Source: Nemorincola caseinilytica (GTDB lineage: Bacteria > Bacteroidota > Bacteroidia > Chitinophagales > Chitinophagaceae). Taken from it: 64,000 bases of DNA. Below the pieces are notes generated by a model that was given only the letters and a program-made list of their open reading frames with translations, had not been told where the DNA came from and ran no database searches. Shown piece after piece: positions 8,523 through 18,152 of this stretch (positions are counted from its first letter, which is position 1; each line of letters begins with the position of its first letter). Location of the stretch: NCBI RefSeq assembly GCF_039540515.1, contig NZ_BAABFA010000010.1:1-64000 (forward strand), in the 5' to 3' direction. Both the position numbers and the translations under genes were made by a program.

Positions 8523-9182
8523 TTACTGGGCCTCGTACACATACCTCATATCTGTCTTGTAATATTTGCAGGCCGGGCGCAGGCCGCATTCATTGCATTT
8601 GGGCTTGCGGGCCACGCATATGTAACGCCCGTGCAGTATTATCCAGTGGTGGGCTATGGCCAGTAGCTCCTGTGGTATATTGGCCACCAGTTGCTGCTCT
8701 GTCTGTAATGGGGTCCTGGCATTGGTGGTCAGTCCTATCCTTGCCGATACACGGAACACATGTGTATCTACCGCCATGCCCGGCTTGTCGAACACTACCG
8801 ACACTATCACGTTCGCGGTCTTTCGTCCTACGCCCGGTAGTCGTACCAGCTCTTCTATGGTATCGGGCACTTCGCCGCCATAGGTGTCCATCAGCATATT
8901 GGCCATGCCTATCAGGTGGCGCGTCTTGTTGTTGGCAAATGTCACACTGCGTATATAGGGCTCCACATCCTCAAATGTAGCTTTGGCCAGTATCGCCGGT
9001 TCGGGGAAACGCCTGAAGAGATCGGGCGTCACTATGTTCACACGCTTGTCCGTACACTGTGCCGATAGTATCACAGCCACCAGCAGCTCATACGGGTTGG
9101 TATAATGCAGTTCGGTCTCAGCATTCGGCATGTTCTGCTGAAACCACTCTATCACATATTTGTAACGCTCCTTCTTGGTCAT
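8523..9182 (-). CDS. nth: Endonuclease III (DNA glycosylase/AP lyase)
   Basis: A 219-residue base-excision repair enzyme that removes oxidised pyrimidines and cleaves the abasic site. The helix-hairpin-helix LPGVGRKTANVI carries the catalytic Lys121, and Asp139 follows in AVDTHVFR. The C-terminal 4Fe-4S loop has Cys189, Cys196, Cys199 and Cys205 in the C-x6-C-x2-C-x5-C pattern. Length and motif order match E. coli Nth (211 residues, Lys120 and Asp138). It lies 60 bases downstream of the DUF1015 gene on the same strand and is probably co-transcribed with it. Confidence 0.96.
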   Translation of the reverse strand: MTKKERYKYVIEWFQQNMPNAETELHYTNPYELLVAVILSAQCTDKRVNIVTPDLFRRFPEPAILAKATFEDVEPYIRSVTFANNKTRHLIGMANMLMDTYGGEVPDTIEELVRLPGVGRKTANVIVSVVFDKPGMAVDTHVFRVSARIGLTTNARTPLQTEQQLVANIPQELLAIAHHWIILHGRYICVARKPKCNECGLRPACKYYKTDMRYVYEAQ

Positions 9183-9242
9183 GCCGATGAACAGGTTTTC
9201 TTTATTCCTAATTCCTATTCCCTAATTCCGCCCACCTCAACT

Positions 9243-10484
9243 CTATATCATATACACCACCAGCCCATCTCTCAGCTTCGGCTCGAACCATGTGCTCTTT
9301 GGCGGCATCACATTCCCGCTGTCCGCTATGTCGAAGAGCTGCTGTATGCTCACCGGGTATAGCGAGAAGGCCACGGCCATATCGCCGCTGTCCACGCGCT
9401 GCTTCAGTGCGCCCATGCCGCGTATGCCGCCTACAAAGTCCACACGCTTATCCGTACGGGGGTCGTTTATGTTCAGCAGTTTGCTCAGTACATTGTTCTG
9501 CAGTATGGTCACATCCAGTATGCCTATGGGGTCGGTGGTATAGGTGCCGGGGCGTGCCGTCAGCCTGTACCATGCGCCATCCAGGTACATTCCGAATTCG
9601 TGTATCTCTCCCGGCTTCACGGCCTCTGCACCCACGCGCGTTATTTCAAAGTCCGCCTCCAGCTTCTGCAGCAGGGCTGCTGCTGTCATACCGTTCAGGT
9701 CTTTGGCCACGCGGTTATAGTCCATTATGCGGCACTGGCTGGCAGGGAATATACAGGTAATGAAATAGTTGAACGCCTCATTGCCATCTACCGAGTAGCC
9801 ATTGTCCCTCATTTCCTTGCATACCTTCGCTGCCGATGCCGCGCGGTGGTGGCCATCGGCTATATAGGTGCAGGGCACATCGCTGGCAAAATTGCGGGTT
9901 ATGGCAGCGACCTTGGCATAGTCGTCCACTACCCACAGCTTGTGGCGTATACCGTCTTCTGCTACAAAGTCGTTCACGGCCTCGTGGTCACGCTTCCAGG
10001 CATCTATTATGTTCTGTACGCTCTCGGTATCGTTATATGCCATGAACACCACTCCTGTCTGCGCGCCGGTGGTAATGATGTGGTTGATGCGGTCCTGCTC
10101 CTTTTCGGGCCGGGTGAACTCATGCTTCTTAATGATGCCGTTGTTATAGTCGTCTATCGACGAGCCGCATACCAGGCCCGTCTGCGACCTTCCATCCATC
10201 ACCAGCTCGTATATGTAGTAGCAGGGATCGTTATCCTGTATCAGTATACCCTCTTCCACCATGCAGTCAAAGTTCTCATTCGCCTTGTCGTACACTTGCT
10301 GGCTATGCACATCCACGCCTTCGGGCAGGTCTATCTCAGAGCGGGTCACATGGTAGAAGTTATGCGGGTACTTCCTGAACTCGCGCGCCTCGGTCACGCT
10401 TACTACGTCATACGGAAGGGTCGCTACTTCTGGTGCCAGTTCTTTGGAAGGCCTCAGGCCCTTGAAAGGAATGATGTTAGCCAT
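9243..10484 (-). CDS. DUF1015 family protein
   Basis: A 413-residue soluble protein of the DUF1015 family. Family hallmarks are the opening IIPFKGLRP with the following LPYDVVS, the NFYHVTRSE segment, the ADGHHRAASA motif near the middle (His pair plausible for metal or phosphate binding), and the late DPRTDKRVDFVGG segment. Biochemical function is not established. In many Bacteroidota the gene lies beside serine biosynthesis genes, but here it precedes nth, so context adds little. It has no signal peptide and is probably cytosolic. Confidence 0.88.
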   Translation of the reverse strand: MANIIPFKGLRPSKELAPEVATLPYDVVSVTEAREFRKYPHNFYHVTRSEIDLPEGVDVHSQQVYDKANENFDCMVEEGILIQDNDPCYYIYELVMDGRSQTGLVCGSSIDDYNNGIIKKHEFTRPEKEQDRINHIITTGAQTGVVFMAYNDTESVQNIIDAWKRDHEAVNDFVAEDGIRHKLWVVDDYAKVAAITRNFASDVPCTYIADGHHRAASAAKVCKEMRDNGYSVDGNEAFNYFITCIFPASQCRIMDYNRVAKDLNGMTAAALLQKLEADFEITRVGAEAVKPGEIHEFGMYLDGAWYRLTARPGTYTTDPIGILDVTILQNNVLSKLLNINDPRTDKRVDFVGGIRGMGALKQRVDSGDMAVAFSLYPVSIQQLFDIADSGNVMPPKSTWFEPKLRDGLVVYMI

Positions 10485-10632
10485 ATCGTTATCTGTTGTT
10501 AAGAAGGCTGCAAATTACCAATAATAGCGGGTTCCTGCAATGCATCATTCATTGCAAAGTAATGTTAATGTTACCCATCCCTTCTACTCCATCCCTTTTC
10601 TATGATAACTTCGGGTCACTCAAACCACCACC

Positions 10633-12804
10633 ATGCCGCAGCTACGTTCCCTCCTCTGTGCCGCAGCCATATCGTATATGCCGTTACTGGCACTGGCACA
10701 GACCGATACCACTAAGACACAGCAACTAAAAGAGGTAAAGGTAAGCGCGCAGAAAGGCGCAATAGAAACAGCCCCCGGCAAGACCATAGTGAATGTGCAG
10801 GCGCTCTCGGGTACAGCGGGCAAGAATGCGCTGGAGCTACTGCGCCGCGTACCCGGCATATCTGTCGATGGCCGTGGCAATATCACCATGACGGGCAAGC
10901 AGGGTATCACCCTTATGCTGAACGGCCGGCAAACATACCTGAGCGGCGAGGAACTGCGCGACCTGCTGGAAAGCATGACAGCCGATGAGGTGGCGCAGGT
11001 GGTGGTCATATCACAGCCATCGGCCCGGTACGATGCCGAGGGCAATGCCGGTATCATAGACCTGAAGCTGCGCAGGCTGCGCCGTAGCGGCATCAATGGC
11101 AATGTGAACCTCGCCTGGACCAAGAGCCTCTACGAAAGCACGCACAACTCGGCCCTGCTCAATTACAATACCGGCAATACCAACTGGTATACCAATGCCA
11201 GCTACATCAATGGCCGCAATGGTGTGTCGTGGCAGCAGGATATGACCTTCACCGATCCTGCGGGTACGCCCACTGCACATACTGTAATGGGCTCCGAGCC
11301 GCGCGAGATGTTCGACAAATACAACCTGCGCACCGGCGCCGATCACCGCTACTCCGAAAGCACCAATGCAGGCTTCAGCATCACCGGCGCCTACTATGCC
11401 AACCAGATGAATACACCCATCATCACCAATACCACATTTCCACAGGGAGATACAGAATACAGCATACGCCATACCAACGAGAACAGCCTGCGAAAGAACT
11501 ATGCGGCCAATGCATACCTGCGGCACTCGCTCGGCAAGCATTCCGACATCAGTATAGATATAGATCACCTGCGCAATACCAAGATGCTCTATCAATACCT
11601 CTCTACCGATGCATATAGCAATGGTACTCCCCTGCCCCACCAGTTGACACTGCAAAGCAGGATACCCATAGACATAGCCATATACAGCGCCAAGGCCGAT
11701 CATTCCATCACCCTGACCGGCGATATGAAAATAGAGAGCGGTGGCAAATACAGCTATGTAGCTGTAGACAATGCAGCCTACTTCATGCGCCATACAGCCG
11801 GCACATGGATGGATGACACCAGCCGCACCAACCGCTTTCTCTACCACGAGCATATCAGTGCCCTGTACGCCAATGCCTCGCGCACCTTATCTTCTCAGTG
11901 GAGCGCGCAGGCAGGCCTAAGGGCAGAGTATGCACACATCACCGGTCTGCAGCAGGCCACAGGCCAGCAGTTCATACGCAGGCAGCCTGCGCTCTTCCCC
12001 ACGGCCTACATCAGCTACCGGCACGATAGCGCCAATTCTTTCGAGCTCAACTACGGCAGGCGCATCACTCGCCCGCAGTATGGTATGCTCAATCCTTTCA
12101 ATTACTATACCTTCTACAATACCTACCAGCGTGGCAACCCTACGCTCCTGCCACAGTACGCCCACAACATAGAGCTGAAGCACAGCTACAACGACCGTAT
12201 CACTACAGAGCTTAGTATCAGCAAGGTCACCAATGCCATCTCATGGGTCAGTATGCCCGACAATGCCACGCAGACCACCTATGGCACACCCATCAACTTT
12301 GCGGGCAATACCACTGCAGCCCTTGGCATTACCTACAATGGCAAGCCACAGCCCTGGTGCGAGATGATGATACACAGCGAGGCGCTATACGCCATCTACA
12401 AAGGCATCATGAACGATGTACCCATGCACAATGCCCGTGTGGGCTACAACATATGGCTCAATAGCCGCCTTATACTGGGCAGCGGCTGGGATGCCGATTG
12501 CTATGTGAACTATACAAGCCCTATGGCGGCCTCGCCTGTCAGCAATTCCATTGCCACACTCTATACCAATTTCGGCATATCGAAAAAGGCCTTCCACGAT
12601 ACCACTACCATAAAGGTGAGCATCGACGATCCCTTCTATGTATACCGCAGTGGCAACGACGATAAGCAGCCCGGCCTCTCCAATAGCGCGCGCCTGCTCA
12701 GCAACAGCCGCTACTGCACTATGGCCGTCACCTACAACTTTGGGCGCAAAACCGCACGAACGCGAAGAAACGAGAACCAGCCCGAAGAGGCGCGGCGAAT
12801 GTGA
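10633..12804 (+). CDS. TonB-dependent-receptor-like outer-membrane beta-barrel protein
   Basis: A 723-residue outer-membrane protein. A signal peptide (residues 1 to about 22, ending LALAQ) is followed directly by a short plug-like region: LKEVKVSAQKG, a KTIVNVQAL strand, RVPGISVDGRGNITMTGKQG, LNGRQTYLSGEEL and SQPSARYDAEGNAGIIDLKL. The remainder to the C-terminus alternates aromatic and polar residues like a beta barrel (outer membrane protein beta-barrel family 3). There is no carboxypeptidase-like N-terminal repeat domain and no SusD partner. It probably imports a small ligand or has diverged to another transport role. The old yellow enzyme gene follows after 36 bases on the same strand and may be in the same operon. 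Confidence 0.85.
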   Translation: MPQLRSLLCAAAISYMPLLALAQTDTTKTQQLKEVKVSAQKGAIETAPGKTIVNVQALSGTAGKNALELLRRVPGISVDGRGNITMTGKQGITLMLNGRQTYLSGEELRDLLESMTADEVAQVVVISQPSARYDAEGNAGIIDLKLRRLRRSGINGNVNLAWTKSLYESTHNSALLNYNTGNTNWYTNASYINGRNGVSWQQDMTFTDPAGTPTAHTVMGSEPREMFDKYNLRTGADHRYSESTNAGFSITGAYYANQMNTPIITNTTFPQGDTEYSIRHTNENSLRKNYAANAYLRHSLGKHSDISIDIDHLRNTKMLYQYLSTDAYSNGTPLPHQLTLQSRIPIDIAIYSAKADHSITLTGDMKIESGGKYSYVAVDNAAYFMRHTAGTWMDDTSRTNRFLYHEHISALYANASRTLSSQWSAQAGLRAEYAHITGLQQATGQQFIRRQPALFPTAYISYRHDSANSFELNYGRRITRPQYGMLNPFNYYTFYNTYQRGNPTLLPQYAHNIELKHSYNDRITTELSISKVTNAISWVSMPDNATQTTYGTPINFAGNTTAALGITYNGKPQPWCEMMIHSEALYAIYKGIMNDVPMHNARVGYNIWLNSRLILGSGWDADCYVNYTSPMAASPVSNSIATLYTNFGISKKAFHDTTTIKVSIDDPFYVYRSGNDDKQPGLSNSARLLSNSRYCTMAVTYNFGRKTARTRRNENQPEEARRM

Positions 12805-12840
12805 CCCTGCCATCATTCATAACTACGTCAAGCAATAATT

Positions 12841-13908
12841 ATGTCTCTACTTTTCTCTCCCCTGCAGCTTCGCAGCATTACATTGAAGAACCGCATCGTG
12901 GTATCGCCCATGTGCCAGTACTCGGGCATAGATGGCTTTGCCAACGACTGGCACCTGGTACACCTTGGCAGCAGGGCCGTAGGTGGTGCGGGCCTCGTAT
13001 TCACCGAGGCTACAGCGGTCACACCCGAGGGGCGTATCTCGCCCTATGATCTGGGCCTGTGGGACAATGAGCACATCACCTTCCTGCGCCGCATCACATC
13101 TTTTATAGAGGCACAGGGCAGCGTACCTGGTATACAACTTGCACATGCGGGCCGCAAGTCCAGCCTCACTACTCCGTGGAATGGCGACAGGCAACTCACG
13201 ACCGAGGAAGGCGCATGGGATACCCTGGGCCCCACTGCGCTTGCATTCTCTCCCGATCGCGCCACACCGCAAGAGCTCACAACCGATGGTATAGAGCGCA
13301 TCATCACTGCCTTTGCACATGCCGCCAAACGTGCGCTCACAGCGGGTTTCAAGGTATTGGAGATACATGGCGCCCATGGCTACCTCATCAATGAGTTCCT
13401 ATCTCCTCTCAGCAATCGCCGCACCGATGAGTATGGCGGCTCTTTCGATGACCGCATACGCTTCCTCATGCGCATCATAGAGGCTGTGCGCGAGGTATGG
13501 CCGCAGGAATACCCGCTCTTCCTGCGCATATCCGCCTCCGACTGGGTAGATGGCGGCTGGACCACAGAAGACTCTGCACGCCTTGCACCCATAGTAAAGC
13601 AGGCCGGTGTAGACCTCATAGACTGTTCCAGCGGCGGCAATTCTGCCGATGCACGGATACCGGCAAAACCCGGTTACCAGGTACCCTTTGCCGAGGCTGT
13701 AAGAAAAGCAGGCATACCCACAGGTGCAGTAGGTATAATAGTAACACCGCAGCAGGCCGAAGATATATTGGCAGCAGGCCAGGCCGATCTCATCTTCATG
13801 GCACGCGAGTTCCTGCGCGATCCCTACTTCCCCCTGCATGCTGCCACAGCATTAGATCACGATATGCGCTGGCCCGTACAGTACGAGCGTGCAAAGCGAA
13901 AGAAGTAA
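12841..13908 (+). CDS. NADH:flavin oxidoreductase, YqjM-type old yellow enzyme
   Basis: A 355-residue FMN-dependent ene-reductase with a TIM-barrel fold. It begins FSPLQLRSITLKNRIVVSPMCQYS, with Cys25 equivalent to the redox-tuning Cys26 of B. subtilis YqjM. It continues with QLAHAGRKSS, the active-site histidines His176 and His179 (EIHGAHGY), the subfamily signature EFLSPLSNRRTDEYGGS, and a C-terminal ARDP-type end (AREFLRDPYF and VQYER). The enzyme reduces activated C=C bonds of enones or nitro compounds and is cytoplasmic. It follows the beta-barrel gene closely. The physiological substrate cannot be told from sequence. Confidence 0.95.
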   Translation: MSLLFSPLQLRSITLKNRIVVSPMCQYSGIDGFANDWHLVHLGSRAVGGAGLVFTEATAVTPEGRISPYDLGLWDNEHITFLRRITSFIEAQGSVPGIQLAHAGRKSSLTTPWNGDRQLTTEEGAWDTLGPTALAFSPDRATPQELTTDGIERIITAFAHAAKRALTAGFKVLEIHGAHGYLINEFLSPLSNRRTDEYGGSFDDRIRFLMRIIEAVREVWPQEYPLFLRISASDWVDGGWTTEDSARLAPIVKQAGVDLIDCSSGGNSADARIPAKPGYQVPFAEAVRKAGIPTGAVGIIVTPQQAEDILAAGQADLIFMAREFLRDPYFPLHAATALDHDMRWPVQYERAKRKK

Positions 13909-13959
13909 CATAGTTCTGTAAAGAGAAAAAGGAAAGGAAGAGAAACAAAGAACACGGGT

Positions 13960-14105
13960 CACTGCGAAGCCCGCGCCTGGACTTGTGTATAGCCGCGGGC
14001 TGTGGCAGCCTCGCAAAAAACACTTCTATAAATAATGGTCGCTGCTTATCACCCCCCTCTCCTTCGGAGAGGCCTGCCTGCCGGTAGGCAGGGCCGGGGA
14101 GAGGT
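13960..14105. repeat. Two dispersed intergenic repeats side by side
   Basis: 13960-14017 is a diverged copy of the ~65-bp element seen three times at 20022-20269: GGTCACTGCGAAGCC at one end, ATAGCCGCGGGCTGTGGCAG in the middle, CCTCGCAAAAA at the other. 14049-14105 holds nested palindromes, CCTCTCC-TTC-GGAGAGG and CCTGCCT...AGGCAGG, related to the element at 34171-34212 and 40006-40050. No gene is visible in the spacer. Confidence 0.65.
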
Positions 14106-14107
14106 CT

Positions 14108-14785
14108 CTACTGATCATCCTTCAGTATATACCCCATACCTATCACGGTATGTATCAGCTTGGGGTCAAAATCCTTGTCCATTTTCTTGCGCAGGTAGTT
14201 CACATACACATCCACCACATTGGTGGTTATGTTGAAGTCCACACCCCATACGTTCTCCAGCAGGTCCATGCGCGATACCACCTTGCGCTGGTTCTTCATA
14301 AAATGCTCCAGCAGCCTGTACTCTGTCGATGTCAGCAGTATCTCCGTATCGCCGCGTTTCACGCGTTTGGCGTCCAGGTCCATCTCCAGGTCGGCTATGC
14401 GCAGCTTGTTCTCCTCTGTATACCCCGATGAGCGGCGTATCAGCGCCCTTATCCTTGCCAGCAGCTCTGCAAATTTGAACGGCTTCACCATATAGTCGTC
14501 GGCTCCGTTCTCAAAACCCGTCACTATGTTCTCTGTAGTACCCAGTGCGGTCAGTATCAGTATGGGCCGCGTATCTTTTGCCTTGCGTATCAGGCGGCAC
14601 AGTTCCAGCCCGTTTATGCCCGGCAGCATTATGTCTATTATGTACAGGTCGTATGCGTGCCCCGATGCCATTTGCAGGCCTATATTGCCATCAGGGGCCA
14701 CGCTCACCTCATAGCCCTCCTCCCTCAGCCCCTTGCTTACCATGGCCGCTATATTCGCCTCATCTTCTACAAGGAGTATGTTCAT
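14108..14785 (-). CDS. OmpR-family response regulator (orphan)
   Basis: A 225-residue two-component response regulator. The start at 14785 (MNILLVEDE) is set by the receiver-domain first strand; a longer frame to 14866 only adds non-homologous residues. The receiver domain (1 to about 118) has the acidic pocket Glu7-Asp8, phosphoacceptor Asp51 (YIIDIMLPG), Thr79 and Lys101 (VKPFKF). The C-terminal winged-helix DNA-binding domain (about 128-225) shows TSTEYRLLEHFMKNQ, SRMDLLENVWG and TNVVDVYVNYLRKKMD, as in CusR/CopR-type regulators. No histidine kinase gene is adjacent: infB is upstream and an intergenic repeat lies downstream. The cognate sensor and targets are unknown. Confidence 0.94.
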   Translation of the reverse strand: MNILLVEDEANIAAMVSKGLREEGYEVSVAPDGNIGLQMASGHAYDLYIIDIMLPGINGLELCRLIRKAKDTRPILILTALGTTENIVTGFENGADDYMVKPFKFAELLARIRALIRRSSGYTEENKLRIADLEMDLDAKRVKRGDTEILLTSTEYRLLEHFMKNQRKVVSRMDLLENVWGVDFNITTNVVDVYVNYLRKKMDKDFDPKLIHTVIGMGYILKDDQ

Positions 14786-14867
14786 GCGCTGTATCGTTAT
14801 TTGAGTCGTTCTGCAAGTATATTCCGTCACCTGCCTTGCGGTGGTGTGGTAAACAAATTTAAGCACA

Positions 14868-14902
14868 ATAAAAAGACCGGGCGCATATGCACGCGCCCGG
14901 TC
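14868..14902 (-). terminator. Terminator of the rimP-nusA-infB operon
   Basis: On the minus strand the arms GACCGGGCGC and GCGCCCGGTC flank an 8-base loop and are followed by TTTTTATT. It sits 30 bases after the infB stop codon. Confidence 0.9.
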
Positions 14903-14931
14903 TGTTAAAATAGTATTAGAATATCATTTGC

Positions 14932-17900
14932 TTACAGCGTACGCTTCACTTCCACTTCTTCGAAGCCTTCTATGATATCGCCTATGCGTATGTCGTTGTA
15001 GTTCTTCACCGACAGACCGCATTCGTAGCCCGCGTTCACTTCCTTCACATCGTCCTTGAAGCGCTTCAGCGATGCCAGTTCGCCCGTGTATATCACTATA
15101 CCGTCGCGCACCAGGTTCAGCTTCGTCTGGCGGGTCATCTTGCCATCCAGCACATAGCAGCCTGCTATGGTACCTACGCCTGTTATCTTGTATATCTCGC
15201 GTATCTCTATGTTGCACACGGTCTTCTTCTCTACCTTCGGTTCCAGCAGGCCTTCCATAGCGCTCTTTATCTCCTCTATCGCATCGTATATGATAGAGTA
15301 GGTGCGTATCTCTATGTTCTCCTGCTCTGCCAGCTTGGCGGCCTGGCTCGACGGGCGCACCTGGAAGCCCAGTATGATGGCGTCCGATGCCGTTGCCAGC
15401 AGTACATCGCTCTCTGTTATCTGGCCCACGCCCTTGTGTACCACGTTCACTGCCACCTCTTCGGTAGACAGTTTCTGCAACGAGTCGCTCAGCGCCTCTA
15501 CCGATCCGTCGAAGTCGCCCTTTATGATGATGCCCAGCTCCTTGAAGTTGCCCAGCGCCAGTCGGCGGCCTATCTCGTCCAGCGTTATGTGCTTGCGGGC
15601 GCGTATACCCTGCTCGCGCATTATCTGTGCACGATGGTTGGCCACTTCCTTCGCATCGTTCTCGTCCTCGTATATCTTGAACTTCTCACCCGCCTGTGGC
15701 GCGCCGTTCAGGCCCAGCACCTGTACAGGTGTAGATGGTCCTGCGGTCTGCACACGCTGTCCGCGTTCGTTGAACATGGCCTTTATCTTGCCATAGTACT
15801 GGCCGCACACGGCCATCTCGCCCTGGTTCAGCGTACCGCTCTGCACCAGTATGGTGCTCTGGTAGCCGCGGCCCTTATCCAACGATGCCTCTATCACGCT
15901 ACCTGTTGCCAGGCGGTCGGGATTGGCTTTCAGTTCCAGCATCTCTGCCTCCAGGCCTATCTTCTCCAGCAGCAGGTCTATGTTCAGACCCTTCTTGGCC
16001 GATATCTCCTGGCTCTGGTACTTACCGCCCCAGTCCTCTACCAGTATGTTCATCTGCGCCAGCTGTTCCTTTATCTTTTCGGGGTTGGCGCCCTCTTTAT
16101 CTATCTTGTTTATGGCAAATATCATGGGCAGGTTGGCTGCCTGTGCGTGCGATATCGCCTCCCTAGTCTGGGGCATTATCGCATCGTCGGCCGCTACCAC
16201 TATCACCGCTACGTCGGCCACCTTGGCACCGCGTGCACGCATCGCCGTAAAGGCCTCGTGACCCGGCGTATCCAGGAAGGTTATCTTCTTACCTGTCGAT
16301 GTCTTCACCTGGTAGGCGCCTATGTGCTGGGTGATGCCGCCGGCCTCACCCGCTACCACATTGGCGCTGCGTATATAGTCCAGCAGCGATGTCTTACCGT
16401 GGTCCACATGGCCCATTATGGTCACAATGGGTGCGCGTGGCAGCAGGTCCTCTTCATCATCTACATCGTCCTCTTCTTCCTCTGCTTCCTGCTCCAGGTT
16501 TATGAACTCTACGTCGTAGCCGAATTCGCTGGCCACCAGCTCTATCACTTCCGCATCCAGCCTCTGGTTGATGGACACCATGATGCCCAGCCCCATACAC
16601 TTGCCTATTATCTCGGCAAAGCTCACATCCAGCAGACCTGCCAGCTCGCTCACCGATATGAATTCGGTCACCTGTATCACATTGCTCTGCTCGGCATTCT
16701 CTGCGGCTGCGCGTTTTTCGGCCATTTCATCGCGCTTGTTGCGGCGGTATTTGGCCTTCAGGTTCTTGCTGCGGGTCGATCCCGTCAGCTTCGCCTGTGT
16801 TTCGCGTATCTTATCCTGTATAGCTTTTGTATCTATCTCCTGCTGCTGTGCCGATACGAATGGTGCGCGCGGATCTCTGCGGTCATTACGGCCACCCGGT
16901 CCGCCCGGCCTTGGCCCGCGGTTATCCCTGCCGCCGGGTCCGCCCGGCCTTGGTCCGCGGTCATTACGGCCTCCGGGTCCACCCGGTCCGAAGCCGGGCC
17001 TTCCCTGGCCACCACGGTTGCCTGCGCCTGCTGCGCCGCCCGCATCGGGCCTTGCTGTAGGGTCCGGCTTTTTGTCCACCGGTATACGTTTGCGCTTGCG
17101 TTTCTCCCTGTTGTCTCCGGGGCGGCCGCCTGGCTGCGATACCGGCAGTTCTATCCTGCCTATTATCTTCGGGCCCTCCAGCCTGGGGGCCTTCATTTCT
17201 ATGTGTTCACGCTTCTGTGCGCTATCGTCGTCCGCAGCAGGGGCGCTCCTGTCCTCTTCGGCAGCTACGGCAGGGGTTTCATGTTCCTCTTCACGCGTTG
17301 CCACAGGGGTAGCAGGGGCTACGGGAGCCACTTCTTCTTCGGCAGCGCTCTCCTTTACCTCTTTGGGCGTATCTTCTTTCTTCTTGCCTGCGGCAGCGGT
17401 AGCGCCTTTCTTGGGGCGGCTTGCCTGGTTCAGCGAATCCAGGTCTATCTTGCCCAGTACATTGGGGCCACCCAGCTTGGGTGCTTTCATGGCCACATGC
17501 TCGGTACCTGCCTCGGGCTCTGCCTCTTCGGGGGTATCTGCCTTCTTGGCCACCACGGCTTTCTTAGGCTCCTCGGCCACGGGTGGCTCTGCGGGTGCAG
17601 GCTCTGTCACGGCTTTTTTAGGCGCTTCGGCCACCTTTGGCTGCTCCACCACTACAGGTTTTTCCTCTACAGGTGGCTTGGGTTTGAATATCTCCTGCGC
17701 CTTTGCAGCAGGTTCTTCTTTCTTCTCCTTTACGGTAATATCCAGTTCTTCCTTCGTCTTCTTTATGCCTTCCAGCAGCGAGCCCTTCGGCAGCGCTATG
17801 TTCTCGCTCCGCTGCTTGTCCTTCTTGTCCTGGGCAAACTCCACCTGCAGGGCACTGTACATCTGCTCTGTAAGCTTGGTGCTGGGGTTATTGCTCACCT

Positions 17901-18000
17901 CAAAGCCCTTATCGACAAGGAACTCCACCAGGGTGTCCTTACCGATGTTGAATTCTTTGGCGGCAGCCAGCAGCCTTGGTGTATTCGTGGTCGTACTCAT
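14932..18000 (-). CDS. infB: Translation initiation factor IF-2
   Basis: A 1,022-residue GTPase that places initiator tRNA on the 30S subunit and promotes subunit joining. The N-terminal domain (LLAAAKEFNIGKDTLVEFLVDKG) is followed by a long low-complexity linker: an Ala/Pro/Glu/Lys-rich part, then an Arg/Gly-rich part at about residues 330-380 built from GGPGGR and RGPRPGG units. The G domain starts near residue 520 with P-loop GHVDHGKTSLL, then DTPGHEAF and NKIDKEGAN. Domains II, III and the fMet-tRNA-binding C-terminal domain follow to the end (DIIEGFEEVEVKRTL). It is the last gene of rimP-nusA-infB. Bacteroidota IF-2 usually has such an extended linker. Confidence 0.98.
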   Translation of the reverse strand: MSTTTNTPRLLAAAKEFNIGKDTLVEFLVDKGFEVSNNPSTKLTEQMYSALQVEFAQDKKDKQRSENIALPKGSLLEGIKKTKEELDITVKEKKEEPAAKAQEIFKPKPPVEEKPVVVEQPKVAEAPKKAVTEPAPAEPPVAEEPKKAVVAKKADTPEEAEPEAGTEHVAMKAPKLGGPNVLGKIDLDSLNQASRPKKGATAAAGKKKEDTPKEVKESAAEEEVAPVAPATPVATREEEHETPAVAAEEDRSAPAADDDSAQKREHIEMKAPRLEGPKIIGRIELPVSQPGGRPGDNREKRKRKRIPVDKKPDPTARPDAGGAAGAGNRGGQGRPGFGPGGPGGRNDRGPRPGGPGGRDNRGPRPGGPGGRNDRRDPRAPFVSAQQQEIDTKAIQDKIRETQAKLTGSTRSKNLKAKYRRNKRDEMAEKRAAAENAEQSNVIQVTEFISVSELAGLLDVSFAEIIGKCMGLGIMVSINQRLDAEVIELVASEFGYDVEFINLEQEAEEEEDDVDDEEDLLPRAPIVTIMGHVDHGKTSLLDYIRSANVVAGEAGGITQHIGAYQVKTSTGKKITFLDTPGHEAFTAMRARGAKVADVAVIVVAADDAIMPQTREAISHAQAANLPMIFAINKIDKEGANPEKIKEQLAQMNILVEDWGGKYQSQEISAKKGLNIDLLLEKIGLEAEMLELKANPDRLATGSVIEASLDKGRGYQSTILVQSGTLNQGEMAVCGQYYGKIKAMFNERGQRVQTAGPSTPVQVLGLNGAPQAGEKFKIYEDENDAKEVANHRAQIMREQGIRARKHITLDEIGRRLALGNFKELGIIIKGDFDGSVEALSDSLQKLSTEEVAVNVVHKGVGQITESDVLLATASDAIILGFQVRPSSQAAKLAEQENIEIRTYSIIYDAIEEIKSAMEGLLEPKVEKKTVCNIEIREIYKITGVGTIAGCYVLDGKMTRQTKLNLVRDGIVIYTGELASLKRFKDDVKEVNAGYECGLSVKNYNDIRIGDIIEGFEEVEVKRTL

Positions 18001-18064
18001 TCTTTCTTTCTCCTTGTCAGATGTTTTTTTTCGAAAACCGCCCGAGTGGCACTTGCCCTGCTCA

Positions 18065-18072
18065 CAAACCTA
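18065..18072 (-). promoter_or_regulatory. Candidate internal promoter for infB
   Basis: On the minus strand TAGGTTTG matches TAnnTTTG and lies 64 bases upstream of the infB start, inside the 152-base nusA-infB spacer. A short hairpin (GCC-TTTTTCA...TGAAAAA-GGC region, about 18073-18095) lies just upstream. No clear -33 TTG is seen, so this is tentative. Confidence 0.4.
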
Positions 18073-18152
18073 CGCCATTTTTCACTGAAAAAGGCATACA
18101 GGCGGGTCATACCTATTTCTATCTCATACGAACAGTGCGCTTTTTTTTAAGA

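Noticed and set aside
16880..17045. Frameshift or assembly error in infB because of the Gly/Arg/Pro repeats
   Set aside because: The frame is continuous, and a low-complexity basic linker is normal in Bacteroidota IF-2.
15436..18150. A plus-strand open frame of about 900 codons opposite infB
   Set aside because: It is antisense to a certain infB gene and has no family features. The strong codon bias of this genome keeps the complementary frame free of stops, as also seen opposite lptD (35216-36883), the giant repeat gene (601-2157) and ompA (40142-41977).
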